This document shows positions 51,826 through 59,378 of a stretch of 64,000 nt of DNA, one piece after another. The translations under genes were made by a program, and so were the position numbers. The stretch lies in the IMG/VR virus record IMGVR_UViG_3300046794_000123, positions 1-64,000 of that record. One strand, 5' to 3'. The stretch comes from a virus. How positions within the stretch are numbered: position 1 is the stretch's first letter; each line of letters opens with the position of its first letter. A model generated the notes under the pieces. The model was not told where the DNA came from and searched no databases. It worked only from the letters and a program-made list of their open reading frames with translations.

Positions 51826-52154
51826 GCAGCTGCAATGTAATTCCGCCGATTATTCCACCGATCACAGATCCGCTGGGGAGTCATTGGGTACAGCCAGCAC
51901 CAGATGACATCCTGGTATCCGATGACACTGCTGTCATGAGTCAGCCAGCGTTCGCCGGTCTGCGGGAGTATTCCTCGACGATACCATCCGGTGTCTACCC
52001 CGGAAAGATGTGGAAGGCGCAGCTGGAGGATGGCTGGTATCTGCGCTGGTACGGCATAGTGCCTGGCCGAGAAGACCTCTGTTCAAACAATCAACGAAAG
52101 ATTTCGATCATGGACTGGAAAGCCATGATGGGGATTGCACAAAAGGCCATCTGA
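51822..52154 (+). CDS. Small protein, unknown
   Basis: 110 aa from the ATG at 51822 overlapping the previous stop. Pro/Ile-rich start (NVIPPIIPPITDPLG), aromatic middle (WYLRWYGIVPG). Unknown. Confidence 0.6.
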   Translation: MSSCNVIPPIIPPITDPLGSHWVQPAPDDILVSDDTAVMSQPAFAGLREYSSTIPSGVYPGKMWKAQLEDGWYLRWYGIVPGREDLCSNNQRKISIMDWKAMMGIAQKAI

Positions 52155-52336
52155 TGAAATGGACACTGCAATTTGTCATCCGCCGGATGCTGTCTCAAGG
52201 TCGAAAGGAAAAGCTGTACCAGTGGATTGTGGAAGCGGATTCGTGGGCCTACTACAGGATCCGAGAGACACAGTCGGGCATGAACTCGATACTGGAACTC
52301 AGCACGCTCCTTCGGGAAGACGGGAAAGCATCCTAG
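52154..52336 (+). CDS. Small basic helical protein
   Basis: 60 aa; the ATG shares one base with the previous stop. Basic amphipathic helix (QFVIRRMLSQGRKEKLYQWI). Overlaps, in another frame, the start region of the HNH gene. Confidence 0.55.
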   Translation: MKWTLQFVIRRMLSQGRKEKLYQWIVEADSWAYYRIRETQSGMNSILELSTLLREDGKAS

Positions 52337-52368
52337 AGAAGATCCTGAAGCGCATCGTCGAAGTCGAC

Positions 52369-52635
52369 ATGGGCTTCGTCACTCCCTGTCACATCTGGCA
52401 AGGACCAACCAGTGGAGAAGGCAGGGGAGGTGGCTACCCCAGGATGAGTCTCGATGGCCAGACCGTGGCCGTCCATATCGTGGTGTACACCCACCACTTC
52501 GGCTACATCCCTGGCAAGAAGCAGATCGATCATCTGTGTAATGTCCGTCTCTGCTGCAACCCGTTTCATCTGGAGCTCGTCACTCATCTGAAGAACCAAC
52601 GAAGAAGAGCTACCCGAGCCAAGGAGAAGGTATGA
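52369..52635 (+). CDS. HNH homing-type endonuclease
   Basis: 88 aa from the ATG at 52369. CHIWQG...GGYPRMSLDGQTVAVH, then KQIDHLCNVRLCCNPFHLE, is a complete HNH_3-type nuclease core with zinc-like Cys. Homologues usually begin with a segment like ILEKILKRIVEVD, which lies upstream in the same frame (from about 52334). The real start is therefore probably upstream, overlapping the previous gene (for example a GTG at 52240). Likely a selfish free-standing endonuclease. Confidence 0.75.
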   Translation: MGFVTPCHIWQGPTSGEGRGGGYPRMSLDGQTVAVHIVVYTHHFGYIPGKKQIDHLCNVRLCCNPFHLELVTHLKNQRRRATRAKEKV

Positions 52636-52958
52636 AGCCTCTATATGCCATCAGGCATAAACCAACCGGCCACTACATTCCAGATCCGGATCGTATTCAG
52701 TGGCGTGCTTCACATATCGAACCCGTGGACTGCTCAGGAGATGGCCCCAATCCGCGTCTGTTTATTTCGGAACTCGCAGCCAAGCGTGCACTTAGTGCCT
52801 GGCTTCAGGGTCGGTGGAAGGCTGAGTTGGAATGGGAATCCACGGATGAATACGGTAGCGGCTTCCATTACCGGGGATTGCCTGTACCTAAGACAGCCCC
52901 TAACCGCGTCAAGGAAGAAATGGAGGTTGTAGCTTTCTATTTGGAAGCCCGGCTGTAG
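52632..52958 (+). CDS. Small protein, unknown
   Basis: 108 aa; ribosome site GAGCCAAGGAGAAGGT and ATGA overlap with the HNH gene. Begins with MKPLYAIRHKPTGHYIPDP, a pattern seen in phage proteins that follow HNH genes. Ends VVAFYLEARL. Unknown. Confidence 0.65.
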   Translation: MKPLYAIRHKPTGHYIPDPDRIQWRASHIEPVDCSGDGPNPRLFISELAAKRALSAWLQGRWKAELEWESTDEYGSGFHYRGLPVPKTAPNRVKEEMEVVAFYLEARL

Positions 52959-53036
52959 GAGTGTGCGGTTTCACACATGAGGTCTGATCATTGTTATGGC
53001 ACTATTTATGCCAGATCAATGAGGAGTCCTCACGCC

Positions 53037-53681
53037 ATGAACCGCACTCACTTCGATATCGCGCATGAAAAGCTGAACGATTACCTGCTGCAGTTTTGTC
53101 TGTCCCGGATTCACGGGATGCACAACGCAGCTGAGGATAGGCCCCGTACCTTCGGCACGCATACCGGCTTCGTCTCTATCGAGCTGAACCGGGATGCCGA
53201 GTTCCTGCAGACCGGTGATCTGCTGCTGATCTCCGGCCACCGCAACCCGAAGTGGCGCATGGCCTGGTTGAAAGAGGTACGAGTAGGCGAAGCAGGACCG
53301 GAATACCTCGTTCAGTCCACGCAAGGCGAGGGTGAAGTGACCTGGATGCACAACGTATCCATGTCGTTCTTTCACCGACCCACCCTGGAACACCATCCGG
53401 AGTGGCGCTGGACGAATGAGCAGCATCAGTTGGCGGATCAATGGATGGACGTGGTCACGGCGAACCGTGACACCCGTCTCATTGCTCCCATGATGCCTGT
53501 GTTTTTTGGGGATTCAGTTCGACTGAAAGCCCGTGGACGGTTTGGAATCTCTGATTTCAGACCGCAGAAGACAATCGATGATTTCCACTGCATGACCCAA
53601 GAGAATCTCTTGGCTGTCTATGACGAGCTGTGCCAGATGCTGGCCACCGACAAGGCAACGAAAGTGGAGGTCGACAACTAG
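53037..53681 (+). CDS. Unknown protein
   Basis: 214 aa from the ATG after GAGGAG (spacing about 10). N-terminal helix, then a beta domain (SIELNRDAEFLQTGDLLLIS, EVRVGEAGPEYLVQSTQG) and helical end. No family recognised. Directly precedes the MoxR gene. Confidence 0.7.
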   Translation: MNRTHFDIAHEKLNDYLLQFCLSRIHGMHNAAEDRPRTFGTHTGFVSIELNRDAEFLQTGDLLLISGHRNPKWRMAWLKEVRVGEAGPEYLVQSTQGEGEVTWMHNVSMSFFHRPTLEHHPEWRWTNEQHQLADQWMDVVTANRDTRLIAPMMPVFFGDSVRLKARGRFGISDFRPQKTIDDFHCMTQENLLAVYDELCQMLATDKATKVEVDN

Positions 53682-53695
53682 GAACCAAGGAAGAG

Positions 53696-54745
53696 ATGGA
53701 CAACGCATTCAAGTGCAGCCCCCGCCAACTCCGCAGCTTCATCACCGACGCACTCTACGCTGGACTCGTGCCCTTCGTTCAGGCTTCACCGGGCGTGGGC
53801 AAGTCCTCAATCATGAAACTGGTGGCACAAGACCTGAACCTGAAGGTCATCGACCACCGGCTCTCGACTTCCGCTCCGGAAGATCTCTCCGGGCTTCCCC
53901 GATTCACCGAGAACAACTCCGCCGAGTTCGTCCCGTTCGCTGATCTGTTTCCGCTAGACGGCACGGCACTGCCCAAGGGCAAGGACGGCTGGATGCTCTT
54001 CCTGGACGAGTTCAATTCGTCTGCCAAAACGGTGCAGGCCGCAGCCTACAAGCTGGTGCTCGATCGCATGATCGGCCAGTACAAGCTGCACCAGAACTGC
54101 GTGATCACGGCGGCCGGCAACCTCGCCACCGATCGGGCCATCGTCAACCAGATCTCGACGGCCATGCAGTCCCGAGTCGTGCACCTGGAGCTCGAAATCA
54201 GCTTCGAGGAATGGATGCACGATGTGGCGCTCAAGAACAACTACGACGCCCGCATCATCGGCTTTCTGTCCCAGTGGCCGAGCAAGCTGATGGACTTCAA
54301 TCCGAGCCATTCGGAGAAGACCTTCGCCTGCCCCCGGACCTGGGAGTTCGTCGACCGTCTGTGCAAGCTGCCCAACTGGCAGGGTGACCTGACGGAGAAG
54401 GCGCCACTCCTCACCGGTACGCTCACCAGCGGGATCGCTACCGAATTCATCACCTTCTCCAAGGTGTGGAAGGAGCTGATCAACATCACTGAAGTCGTCC
54501 GAGATCCGAAGAACTGCCGGATTCCGAGCAATGCTTCGACCAAGTGGGCAACCATTGCTCACCTGATGGAGAACATCAATCCGCTGAACTTCGATGACGT
54601 GGCTACCTACGTCAATCGGGATGACTTCGGCATCTCCTTCCGAATCCTGTTCTTTCGCTCGGTGATGGTTCGCCAGCCGGATCTGCGTCAGCACCCGGCA
54701 TTCGCCCGTGCGATGAGCGAGCTGTCGAAGTATTTGGCTTCCTGA
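53696..54745 (+). CDS. MoxR-type AAA+ ATPase
   Basis: 349 aa from the ATG after GGAACCAAGGAAGAG. Walker A SPGVGKSS (31-38), Walker B LFLDEF (101-106), sensor region AAGNLATDR. Lid and C-terminal domain continue to the end. MoxR ATPases with a VWA partner act as metal-inserting or remodelling chaperones; the partner lies 310 bases downstream. N4 has the same pair (gp24/gp25). The target in phage infection is unknown. Confidence 0.88.
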   Translation: MDNAFKCSPRQLRSFITDALYAGLVPFVQASPGVGKSSIMKLVAQDLNLKVIDHRLSTSAPEDLSGLPRFTENNSAEFVPFADLFPLDGTALPKGKDGWMLFLDEFNSSAKTVQAAAYKLVLDRMIGQYKLHQNCVITAAGNLATDRAIVNQISTAMQSRVVHLELEISFEEWMHDVALKNNYDARIIGFLSQWPSKLMDFNPSHSEKTFACPRTWEFVDRLCKLPNWQGDLTEKAPLLTGTLTSGIATEFITFSKVWKELINITEVVRDPKNCRIPSNASTKWATIAHLMENINPLNFDDVATYVNRDDFGISFRILFFRSVMVRQPDLRQHPAFARAMSELSKYLAS

Positions 54746-54748
54746 GCC

Positions 54749-54853
54749 ATGTTCTCCCCGACCTACCTATCCATGATGTGGGGTCTCTGGCTCCGCATCA
54801 TGATGAACCCATTCCCTGAGCCAAGGAAAGAAGATGACCACCTTCATCAATAA
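54749..54853 (+). CDS. Tiny ORF between MoxR and VWA genes
   Basis: 34 aa (MFSPTYLSMMWGLWLRIMM...), hydrophobic N-terminal helix, overlapping the next gene's start in another frame. No ribosome site. Might be translated by coupling to the MoxR stop three bases upstream, but could be chance. Confidence 0.25.
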   Translation: MFSPTYLSMMWGLWLRIMMNPFPEPRKEDDHLHQ

Positions 54854-55052
54854 CAAAGGTCCGATCGATCACACCTACGTTGCCCATCTGAATGGTAAGG
54901 GAGTGGTGGTCTACGCCCGCTCGCTGTACGAAGCGAAGCAACGTGCTGTCGAACACTTCAAGCCCAAGAAGAAAGATCTGGGCCTGCTCGCCGTCAACCT
55001 CTACGAAGTAGGGGAGGGACGTACCCTCGTTGAACAAACGGCGGTGGCGTGA
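54834..55052 (+). CDS. Small protein between MoxR and VWA genes
   Basis: 72 aa; GAGCCAAGGAAAGAAG precedes the ATG. Alpha-beta pattern (TYVAHLNGKGVVVYARSLYE, LGLLAVNLYEVGEGR). It overlaps the VWA gene start. Unknown function, possibly linked to the MoxR/VWA pair. Confidence 0.7.
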   Translation: MTTFINNKGPIDHTYVAHLNGKGVVVYARSLYEAKQRAVEHFKPKKKDLGLLAVNLYEVGEGRTLVEQTAVA

Positions 55053-56191
55053 TGACACCCGCTGATCCGACAACGTTCGACCTCCGTCTGCTCGACCGGG
55101 AGATGGACAAGTGCAAGTCCACGGTGTTCCTGCACCATGGAACAGCCGCATTCCTCGGCAGCATCATGTGCTCGCTGGAATTCATCTGGTCGAGGGAAGT
55201 CCCGACTGCAGCAACAGACGGGGTCTACCTGTGGTGGAACCCGGACTGGTTTCTCTCCCTGGCTCCAGTGAACCGTGCCACGGTGCTGCGTCACGAGCTC
55301 TGGCACGTGGCTCGCCTGCACATGATCCGTCAGGGCACCCGAGATCCGCAGGTCTGGAACCACGCCTGTGACTACGTGATCAACAACGACCTGGCTGCTG
55401 AAGGGTGTGACTTCACTTTCGGCGGTCTGATCGATCCCCAGTATGCGAACCAGGCTGAGGAGGATATCTACGACCACCTGATGAGCCTGCCCACCGTACC
55501 GAACTTCGGTGCGTGGAAGCCTGGAGGCGGCTGCGACATCATGCCAGCCACCAAGAAGCAGCAGGTCATCAACACCGTGGTGACCGCCGTGCAGCAAGCC
55601 AAGATGGCTGGGGCCGGCAACGTACCCGGTGGCATCTCGGAGCTGGTCGACCAGTATCTGAAGCCGGTCATCCCGTGGCAGACGCTTCTACAGCGCTGGT
55701 TCACTCAGTTGCTGGACGAGGACTATTCCTGGTCCAAGCCCAATCGCCGCTATGAAGACATGTATCTGCCGTCTCGTCGGCTCGAAGCAGGGAAGCTGGA
55801 GAACCTGCGCTGGTACATCGACGTGTCCGGTTCCTGCCGGTTGAGCGACATCGTGCGCTTCAAATCCGAACTCAAGTTTGTGAAAGATACCTTCCGTCCG
55901 GAGAAGCTCACGGTCGCTCAGTTCGATGTCGAGATTCGTCGGACAGACACGTGGGAGGAGGATCAAGAGTTCGACAAGCTCGAAATTTTCGGTCGTGGCG
56001 GCACGTCTCTCGAATGCGTTCGTAGAGATATGTTGGAGGAAAAGCCAACTGCGGCTATCATCTTCTCCGACATGGAGTGCAGCCCGATGAGCCAGGAAGG
56101 GATAGAGAACATTCCCGTCCTCTGGGTCTGCCTGCCATCTCGTCGAGGACATAAGCCCACCTTCGGTGAAGTGGTGGTGATCAACGAATGA
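55052..56191 (+). CDS. VWA-domain protein with N-terminal metallopeptidase-like domain
   Basis: 379 aa from the ATG at 55052 (TGATG overlap; a GTG at 55049 is possible). HELWHVARLH at 81-90 is an HExxH zinc site of the DUF2201 N-terminal type. WYIDVSGSCRLSD has the MIDAS motif DxSxS at 257-261. It is the usual partner of the MoxR ATPase and corresponds to N4 gp25. The pair may assemble or inactivate host complexes. Confidence 0.85.
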   Translation: MTPADPTTFDLRLLDREMDKCKSTVFLHHGTAAFLGSIMCSLEFIWSREVPTAATDGVYLWWNPDWFLSLAPVNRATVLRHELWHVARLHMIRQGTRDPQVWNHACDYVINNDLAAEGCDFTFGGLIDPQYANQAEEDIYDHLMSLPTVPNFGAWKPGGGCDIMPATKKQQVINTVVTAVQQAKMAGAGNVPGGISELVDQYLKPVIPWQTLLQRWFTQLLDEDYSWSKPNRRYEDMYLPSRRLEAGKLENLRWYIDVSGSCRLSDIVRFKSELKFVKDTFRPEKLTVAQFDVEIRRTDTWEEDQEFDKLEIFGRGGTSLECVRRDMLEEKPTAAIIFSDMECSPMSQEGIENIPVLWVCLPSRRGHKPTFGEVVVINE

Positions 56192-56304
56192 AAACTCTTT
56201 GTATCGTGGTAGTGACGGGAGTCTGCGCCTCAGTCTGGAACACCGTAGGCGGTATTGCCGCAGGCATCGTCACACTCTGGTTATTCAGCAAAATAAGGAG
56301 CTGA
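56188..56304 (+). CDS. Tiny membrane protein
   Basis: 38 aa, one long hydrophobic helix (LCIVVVTGVCASVW...VGGIAAGIVTLWLF). ATGA overlap with the VWA stop, and its end carries the AAGGAG used by the dcd gene. Function unknown. Confidence 0.55.
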   Translation: MKTLCIVVVTGVCASVWNTVGGIAAGIVTLWLFSKIRS

Positions 56305-56308
56305 AAAG

Positions 56309-56833
56309 ATGGTGATCAACGGTATCGATCTGCTGCTGAAGCAACCGATCAAAGACATGCTCGACCACAAGATCCATGAGCACGGTGTGACTCGTGGACT
56401 GGGTGAAGCGGGCTACGACATCCGCATCAAACAGGAGATTCAATTCTGCTCGACGGACTTTATCCGCCATCACGTGCTCTCAACTGAGCGAGACGAGGGC
56501 GGCCGTGTCATCTCGTATCACAAGAAGATGGGCCGCTTCACGATCGCCTCGGCCATCGAGGAGTTCGACATGCCGACCGACATGATCGGCATCGTGCACG
56601 ACAAGAGCACCTGGGCTCGGCAAGGTCTGTCGGTCTTCAACACCGTGATCGAGCCGGGATGGAAGGGCTTCCTGACACTGGAGCTCGTCTACCACGGCTA
56701 CGATGGTCTGGTGATCCCTGCCGGTGCAGCCATCGCTCAGGTCGTATTTCATCGGACCAGCGAGCATCGCCGGTACGAAGGTAAATATCAGAACCAAGCC
56801 AATGAACCCGTCGCCGCTATTGCCTCTGTGTAA
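56309..56833 (+). CDS. dcd: dCTP deaminase
   Basis: 174 aa (E. coli Dcd has 193). GEAGYDIRI at 32-40; DKSTWARQGL with Arg104; EPGWKGFLTLEL with probable catalytic Glu125; AGAAIAQVVF; C-terminal YEGKYQNQ closing the trimer site. Makes dUTP from dCTP for thymidylate supply. Bifunctional dUTPase-type variants exist and cannot be excluded. AAGGAG ribosome site. Confidence 0.88.
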   Translation: MVINGIDLLLKQPIKDMLDHKIHEHGVTRGLGEAGYDIRIKQEIQFCSTDFIRHHVLSTERDEGGRVISYHKKMGRFTIASAIEEFDMPTDMIGIVHDKSTWARQGLSVFNTVIEPGWKGFLTLELVYHGYDGLVIPAGAAIAQVVFHRTSEHRRYEGKYQNQANEPVAAIASV

Positions 56834-57014
56834 GGAGTGCGGTGATCCCAATGCCTGGTCGCTGATGGACAAGAAGTATCGGTCCATGTGCGGCCAGTGC
56901 TACAACGCTCTGGAAGCCTTGATGATCACCCACAAGAATCAGCACAATTCGGTGCTGGAGGTCGATTCATTGGTCTTCCTAGCTCAGAGTCTGATGGGGG
57001 CTCACACACCATAG
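56802..57014 (+). CDS. Zinc-finger-like small protein
   Basis: 70 aa; overlaps dcd by 32 bases. CKECGDP (10-16) and CGQC (30-33) can hold a zinc ion; helical C-terminus. Unknown. Confidence 0.6.
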   Translation: MNPSPLLPLCKECGDPNAWSLMDKKYRSMCGQCYNALEALMITHKNQHNSVLEVDSLVFLAQSLMGAHTP

Positions 57015-57023
57015 GAACCAAGA

Positions 57024-57230
57024 ATGAACCTGCATCAACTGTACGGCGTGGACACCGTGGGCAAGCTCAAGGAGCTGCTCAAGGATCTGCCCGATGATAT
57101 GGAAGTCAGCCGTCTCCATCGAGGAGAACGTCTCCACCTGGATGTCAGCATCCAGCTGCGAGGCAAGGGCAATCAACGCAAGACAGTGTCCCGTGGCGGC
57201 GTCGAGTTCCTGGCCGTCAGCGACTTCTGA
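57024..57230 (+). CDS. Small protein, unknown
   Basis: 68 aa; GGAACCAAGAATG start. Helix (VGKLKELLKDLPDDMEV) then beta strands (HLDVSIQLRGKG, GGVEFLAVSDF). A strong terminator follows at 57258. Unknown. Confidence 0.65.
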   Translation: MNLHQLYGVDTVGKLKELLKDLPDDMEVSRLHRGERLHLDVSIQLRGKGNQRKTVSRGGVEFLAVSDF

Positions 57231-57257
57231 TCTCTGTTTGTTTGGTGTGGTTCATTT

Positions 57258-57284
57258 GAGGGAGCCTTGACAGCTCCCTCTTTT
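57258..57284 (+). terminator. Terminator
   Basis: GAGGGAGC, loop CTTGACA, GCTCCCTC then TTTTGG: perfect 8-bp stem. Ends the dcd operon. Confidence 0.85.
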
Positions 57285-57294
57285 GGACTGTACA

Positions 57295-57313
57295 TTAGAT
57301 ATAAATTAGAGGG
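57295..57313. promoter_or_regulatory. Recurrent AT-rich box
   Basis: TTAGATATAAATTAGAGGG directly after the terminator and before the small gene at 57321; GAGGG also serves as ribosome site. Confidence 0.5.
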
Positions 57314-57320
57314 AGGGCAG

Positions 57321-57461
57321 ATGTACATCGTGTTACTGATGTCGATTCTCTGTTGCTGCCTCGCCAAAGAATACGTACCTCGTGCAGTGGGACGTATGTT
57401 GCGAATCCGATCAACCGACACCACAAGTCCGGGCAGGCCGGTGCAGCAGGAGTATGGCTAG
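57321..57461 (+). CDS. Small membrane or lipoprotein-like peptide
   Basis: 46 aa. Hydrophobic N-terminus with three consecutive Cys (LLMSILCCCLAKEY), then a basic tail. Could be a membrane anchor or a lipoprotein-type signal. Good GGAGGG ribosome site. Single-gene transcript between two terminators. Confidence 0.55.
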   Translation: MYIVLLMSILCCCLAKEYVPRAVGRMLRIRSTDTTSPGRPVQQEYG

Positions 57462-57489
57462 AGCAGATCTGAACCATTAACTGCACACA

Positions 57490-57513
57490 TTGGAAAGCCC
57501 CTCCCCAGGGGCT
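57490..57513 (+). terminator. Terminator before the structured RNA
   Basis: GGAAAGCCCC, loop TCCCC, AGGGGCTTTC (9-10 bp stem), followed by TGGAT. T-tract weak, but it separates the small gene from the RNA that follows. Confidence 0.65.
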
Positions 57514-57514
57514 T

Positions 57515-57720
57515 TCTGGATATTGGGGAGTGTTCCAGCTGCCGCCGAGGCGACAGATTCAGCAACGAGTTTAGGTGTGTGATGGCACCGGAACCCGTGA
57601 CGCATCGCGTTGCGTCGAGCTGATGATAGGTACTCGGAACAAGCGGATTCGTCCGAGTTGTTGGAGCACTCCCCAATATTCAGATCGAGGGTGAAGATTG
57701 AAGTCTTCGCCCTTTTTCAT
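57515..57720 (+). ncRNA. Candidate structured non-coding RNA
   Basis: A closing helix of about 25 bp pairs 57515-57539 with 57660-57684 (a few G-U pairs), enclosing 120 nt. Inside are GACGCA-TCGCGT-TGCGTC (57599-57616), ACTCGGA...TCCGAGT (57632-57638 with 57652-57658) and a short GGTG...CACC hairpin. No ORF with a ribosome site crosses it. It is followed by an intrinsic terminator (57688-57715). No match to a known RNA family is recognised. Confidence 0.7.
57688..57716 (+). terminator. Terminator of the structured RNA
   Basis: GGGTGAAGA, loop TTGAAG, TCTTCGCCC (nine pairs, one wobble), then TTTTTC. Confidence 0.8.
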
Positions 57721-57740
57721 TTTCGAACCGAGGAGAAGAG

Positions 57741-57881
57741 ATGGATAACGAGAAGCTGCTCGACGAGATCGAGCAATGGCTGGACAACCACGGCTACATC
57801 AACGGCATCGGCTTCAGCGAGCACGGTCTGCTGGAGCGTATCCGTGAAGTGCGTGCCCTGAATGACGTGGTGGCTGCATGA
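57741..57881 (+). CDS. Small helical protein
   Basis: 46 aa; GAGGAGAAG precedes the ATG. Two helices (EKLLDEIEQWLDNHG, LLERIREVRALNDVV). The stop overlaps the next start (ATGA). Confidence 0.6.
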   Translation: MDNEKLLDEIEQWLDNHGYINGIGFSEHGLLERIREVRALNDVVAA

Positions 57882-58054
57882 CCACGGAGAAAGAGCGCCT
57901 GGTCGCACATTTCCAGAAGCAGCTCGAAGACCTGGTACGAGCAGCTGGCAGGTCTGGCGTGACGCTCACCATCCAGTCCCGGCCCCTGAAGCCGCTGGCC
58001 ATGGGTCACTCGATCATGATCCCGCACGCTCGCGCAGCACGTGGCGAATACTGA
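57878..58054 (+). CDS. Small basic protein
   Basis: 58 aa; starts in the ATGA overlap. N-terminal helix (EKERLVAHFQKQLEDLVRAA), basic C-terminus. Unknown. Confidence 0.6.
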   Translation: MTTEKERLVAHFQKQLEDLVRAAGRSGVTLTIQSRPLKPLAMGHSIMIPHARAARGEY

Positions 58055-58068
58055 GCCAAGGAAAAGAC

Positions 58069-58287
58069 ATGAGCATCGGACTATCCACGAATGACCGACT
58101 GGCCATTGTCGATACGACGAATGGTCTGCAAGTCACCGCATTCCAGGACTACCAGAAATTGCTGGACATGGCCGCTTACCGCTTCTTGCAGAGGAACGGT
58201 GGTGTGGCCAATCTCGCAGCCTTCGACAAGTGGGCCAATGAGATCCGACAGGTGATCAAGGAAGAGATCGCCAACCCCAGCAATTGA
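58069..58287 (+). CDS. Small helical protein
   Basis: 72 aa; ribosome site within GAGCCAAGGAAAAGACATG. Helical (YQKLLDMAAYRFLQRNGG). Unknown. Confidence 0.65.
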   Translation: MSIGLSTNDRLAIVDTTNGLQVTAFQDYQKLLDMAAYRFLQRNGGVANLAAFDKWANEIRQVIKEEIANPSN

Positions 58288-58300
58288 GTCAAGGATAGAC

Positions 58301-58615
58301 ATGAACCAGAAAAGCAAACGGGGCACCGGCCGTACCACCCGCATGATGGAAGCAGCCATTGAAGCTGCATCCATGGGAAGGGCCGTCTACGTGATCGTAG
58401 ACAGCAAAGAGCAGGGTTATGCCTTGACAAGGCAGTACCCCAATACCCTCAACCTAGGTATCAAATTCGAAACCTTCGCCTCGCTGCTCAACTTCGATCC
58501 CGTCACGATGACGCTGAAGGGTGCTCACCCGCACTGCGTCGTCTTCGCGGATCACTTCGCCATCGAGGCTCGTTACAGCAAGTTGATGGATGAGCTGGTC
58601 CGCTACGACTCCTGA
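58301..58615 (+). CDS. Small P-loop protein
   Basis: 104 aa. GTGRTTRMMEAA at residues 8-19 is a short P-loop; VYVIVDSKEQGYAL and HCVVFADHFAIE give the next strands, the latter ending in Asp at a Walker B position. Probably a truncated RecA-type or kinase-like nucleotide-binding domain. Common in phages without a known role. Confidence 0.65.
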   Translation: MNQKSKRGTGRTTRMMEAAIEAASMGRAVYVIVDSKEQGYALTRQYPNTLNLGIKFETFASLLNFDPVTMTLKGAHPHCVVFADHFAIEARYSKLMDELVRYDS

Positions 58616-58624
58616 GAGACCAAC

Positions 58625-59053
58625 ATGAAAGAGTGGAACCTCCAAGAGCTTCTGAAGTTGTGTGATGTAGACGCAGTAGCAATCGCAGACCGGTTGCTGG
58701 AAGCAAACTTCGCTGAGCTCGAACGACGCATTCTCACTACGAATGCGCTGCGCCCCGACAAGGTCGAAATGTTCAAGCGACTCGTCAGCGAAAATCATCT
58801 GATGGAATACCACGAGGTCCGTGACAACGGGATCAAGGTGATCATCATCGACGACTTCTACCAGGGAGCGCCCGGTCAGCTCCCGCTGTTACGGGACGTA
58901 GAGTTCGGCCACATCGACCGGTTCCGCTTCATCTCTTCTCCCTTGGTTCAAGAGCCAGAGGAGCCAAGGGCAAAGAACGGGGCTGCAGCCAATCGTAAGA
59001 CGCAGCAGGCCAAGGCCAAGCTGCCCTTTTATCACAAGAACCGGAGGTTCTGA
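58625..59053 (+). CDS. Unknown protein with basic tail
   Basis: 142 aa. Helical N-terminus (LLKLCDVDAVAIADRLLEAN), beta segment (IKVIIIDDFYQG), then a low-complexity tail (QEPEEPRAKNGAAANRKTQQ) encoded in part by a GAGCCAAGGGCAAAG box. Stop overlaps the next start. Confidence 0.65.
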   Translation: MKEWNLQELLKLCDVDAVAIADRLLEANFAELERRILTTNALRPDKVEMFKRLVSENHLMEYHEVRDNGIKVIIIDDFYQGAPGQLPLLRDVEFGHIDRFRFISSPLVQEPEEPRAKNGAAANRKTQQAKAKLPFYHKNRRF

Positions 59054-59160
59054 TGACCTTCTTCCAATACCTCAACGACAACCCGGTTGTCGTAATCATC
59101 GTCTCCGCACTGATTTGCTTTGCAGTCGTGGAGACGACTAAGGCAATCCGGAGGCGCTAA
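59053..59160 (+). CDS. Tiny membrane protein
   Basis: 35 aa; one membrane helix (PVVVIIVSALICFAVVE) with a basic tail (TKAIRRR). Coupled to both neighbours by one-base overlaps (TGATG, TAATG). Confidence 0.6.
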   Translation: MTFFQYLNDNPVVVIIVSALICFAVVETTKAIRRR

Positions 59161-59369
59161 TGCACCGCAACTGCAAGACCTACCGGGATGTGAAGGTGGC
59201 TCCCGGTTCACAGCTCTACCAGGCACTGGAAGAGGGCGACCAGAAGAAGGCCGCTGCCATCTACGACCAGTGCGAGAAGGATCGAGCCAAGCTCGAAGGT
59301 CGCTGCGAGCTCTGCAACAAAACGTGGGAGCAGCACGACTTCGGTGTGCCTGCCCCGATCTGCCCGTAG
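59160..59369 (+). CDS. Small Cys-containing protein
   Basis: 69 aa. Helical (YQALEEGDQKKAAAIYDQCE) with CELCNKTW (49-56) and a terminal CP; could bind zinc. Start in TAATG overlap. Confidence 0.6.
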   Translation: MHRNCKTYRDVKVAPGSQLYQALEEGDQKKAAAIYDQCEKDRAKLEGRCELCNKTWEQHDFGVPAPICP

Positions 59370-59378
59370 GAGATTCAG

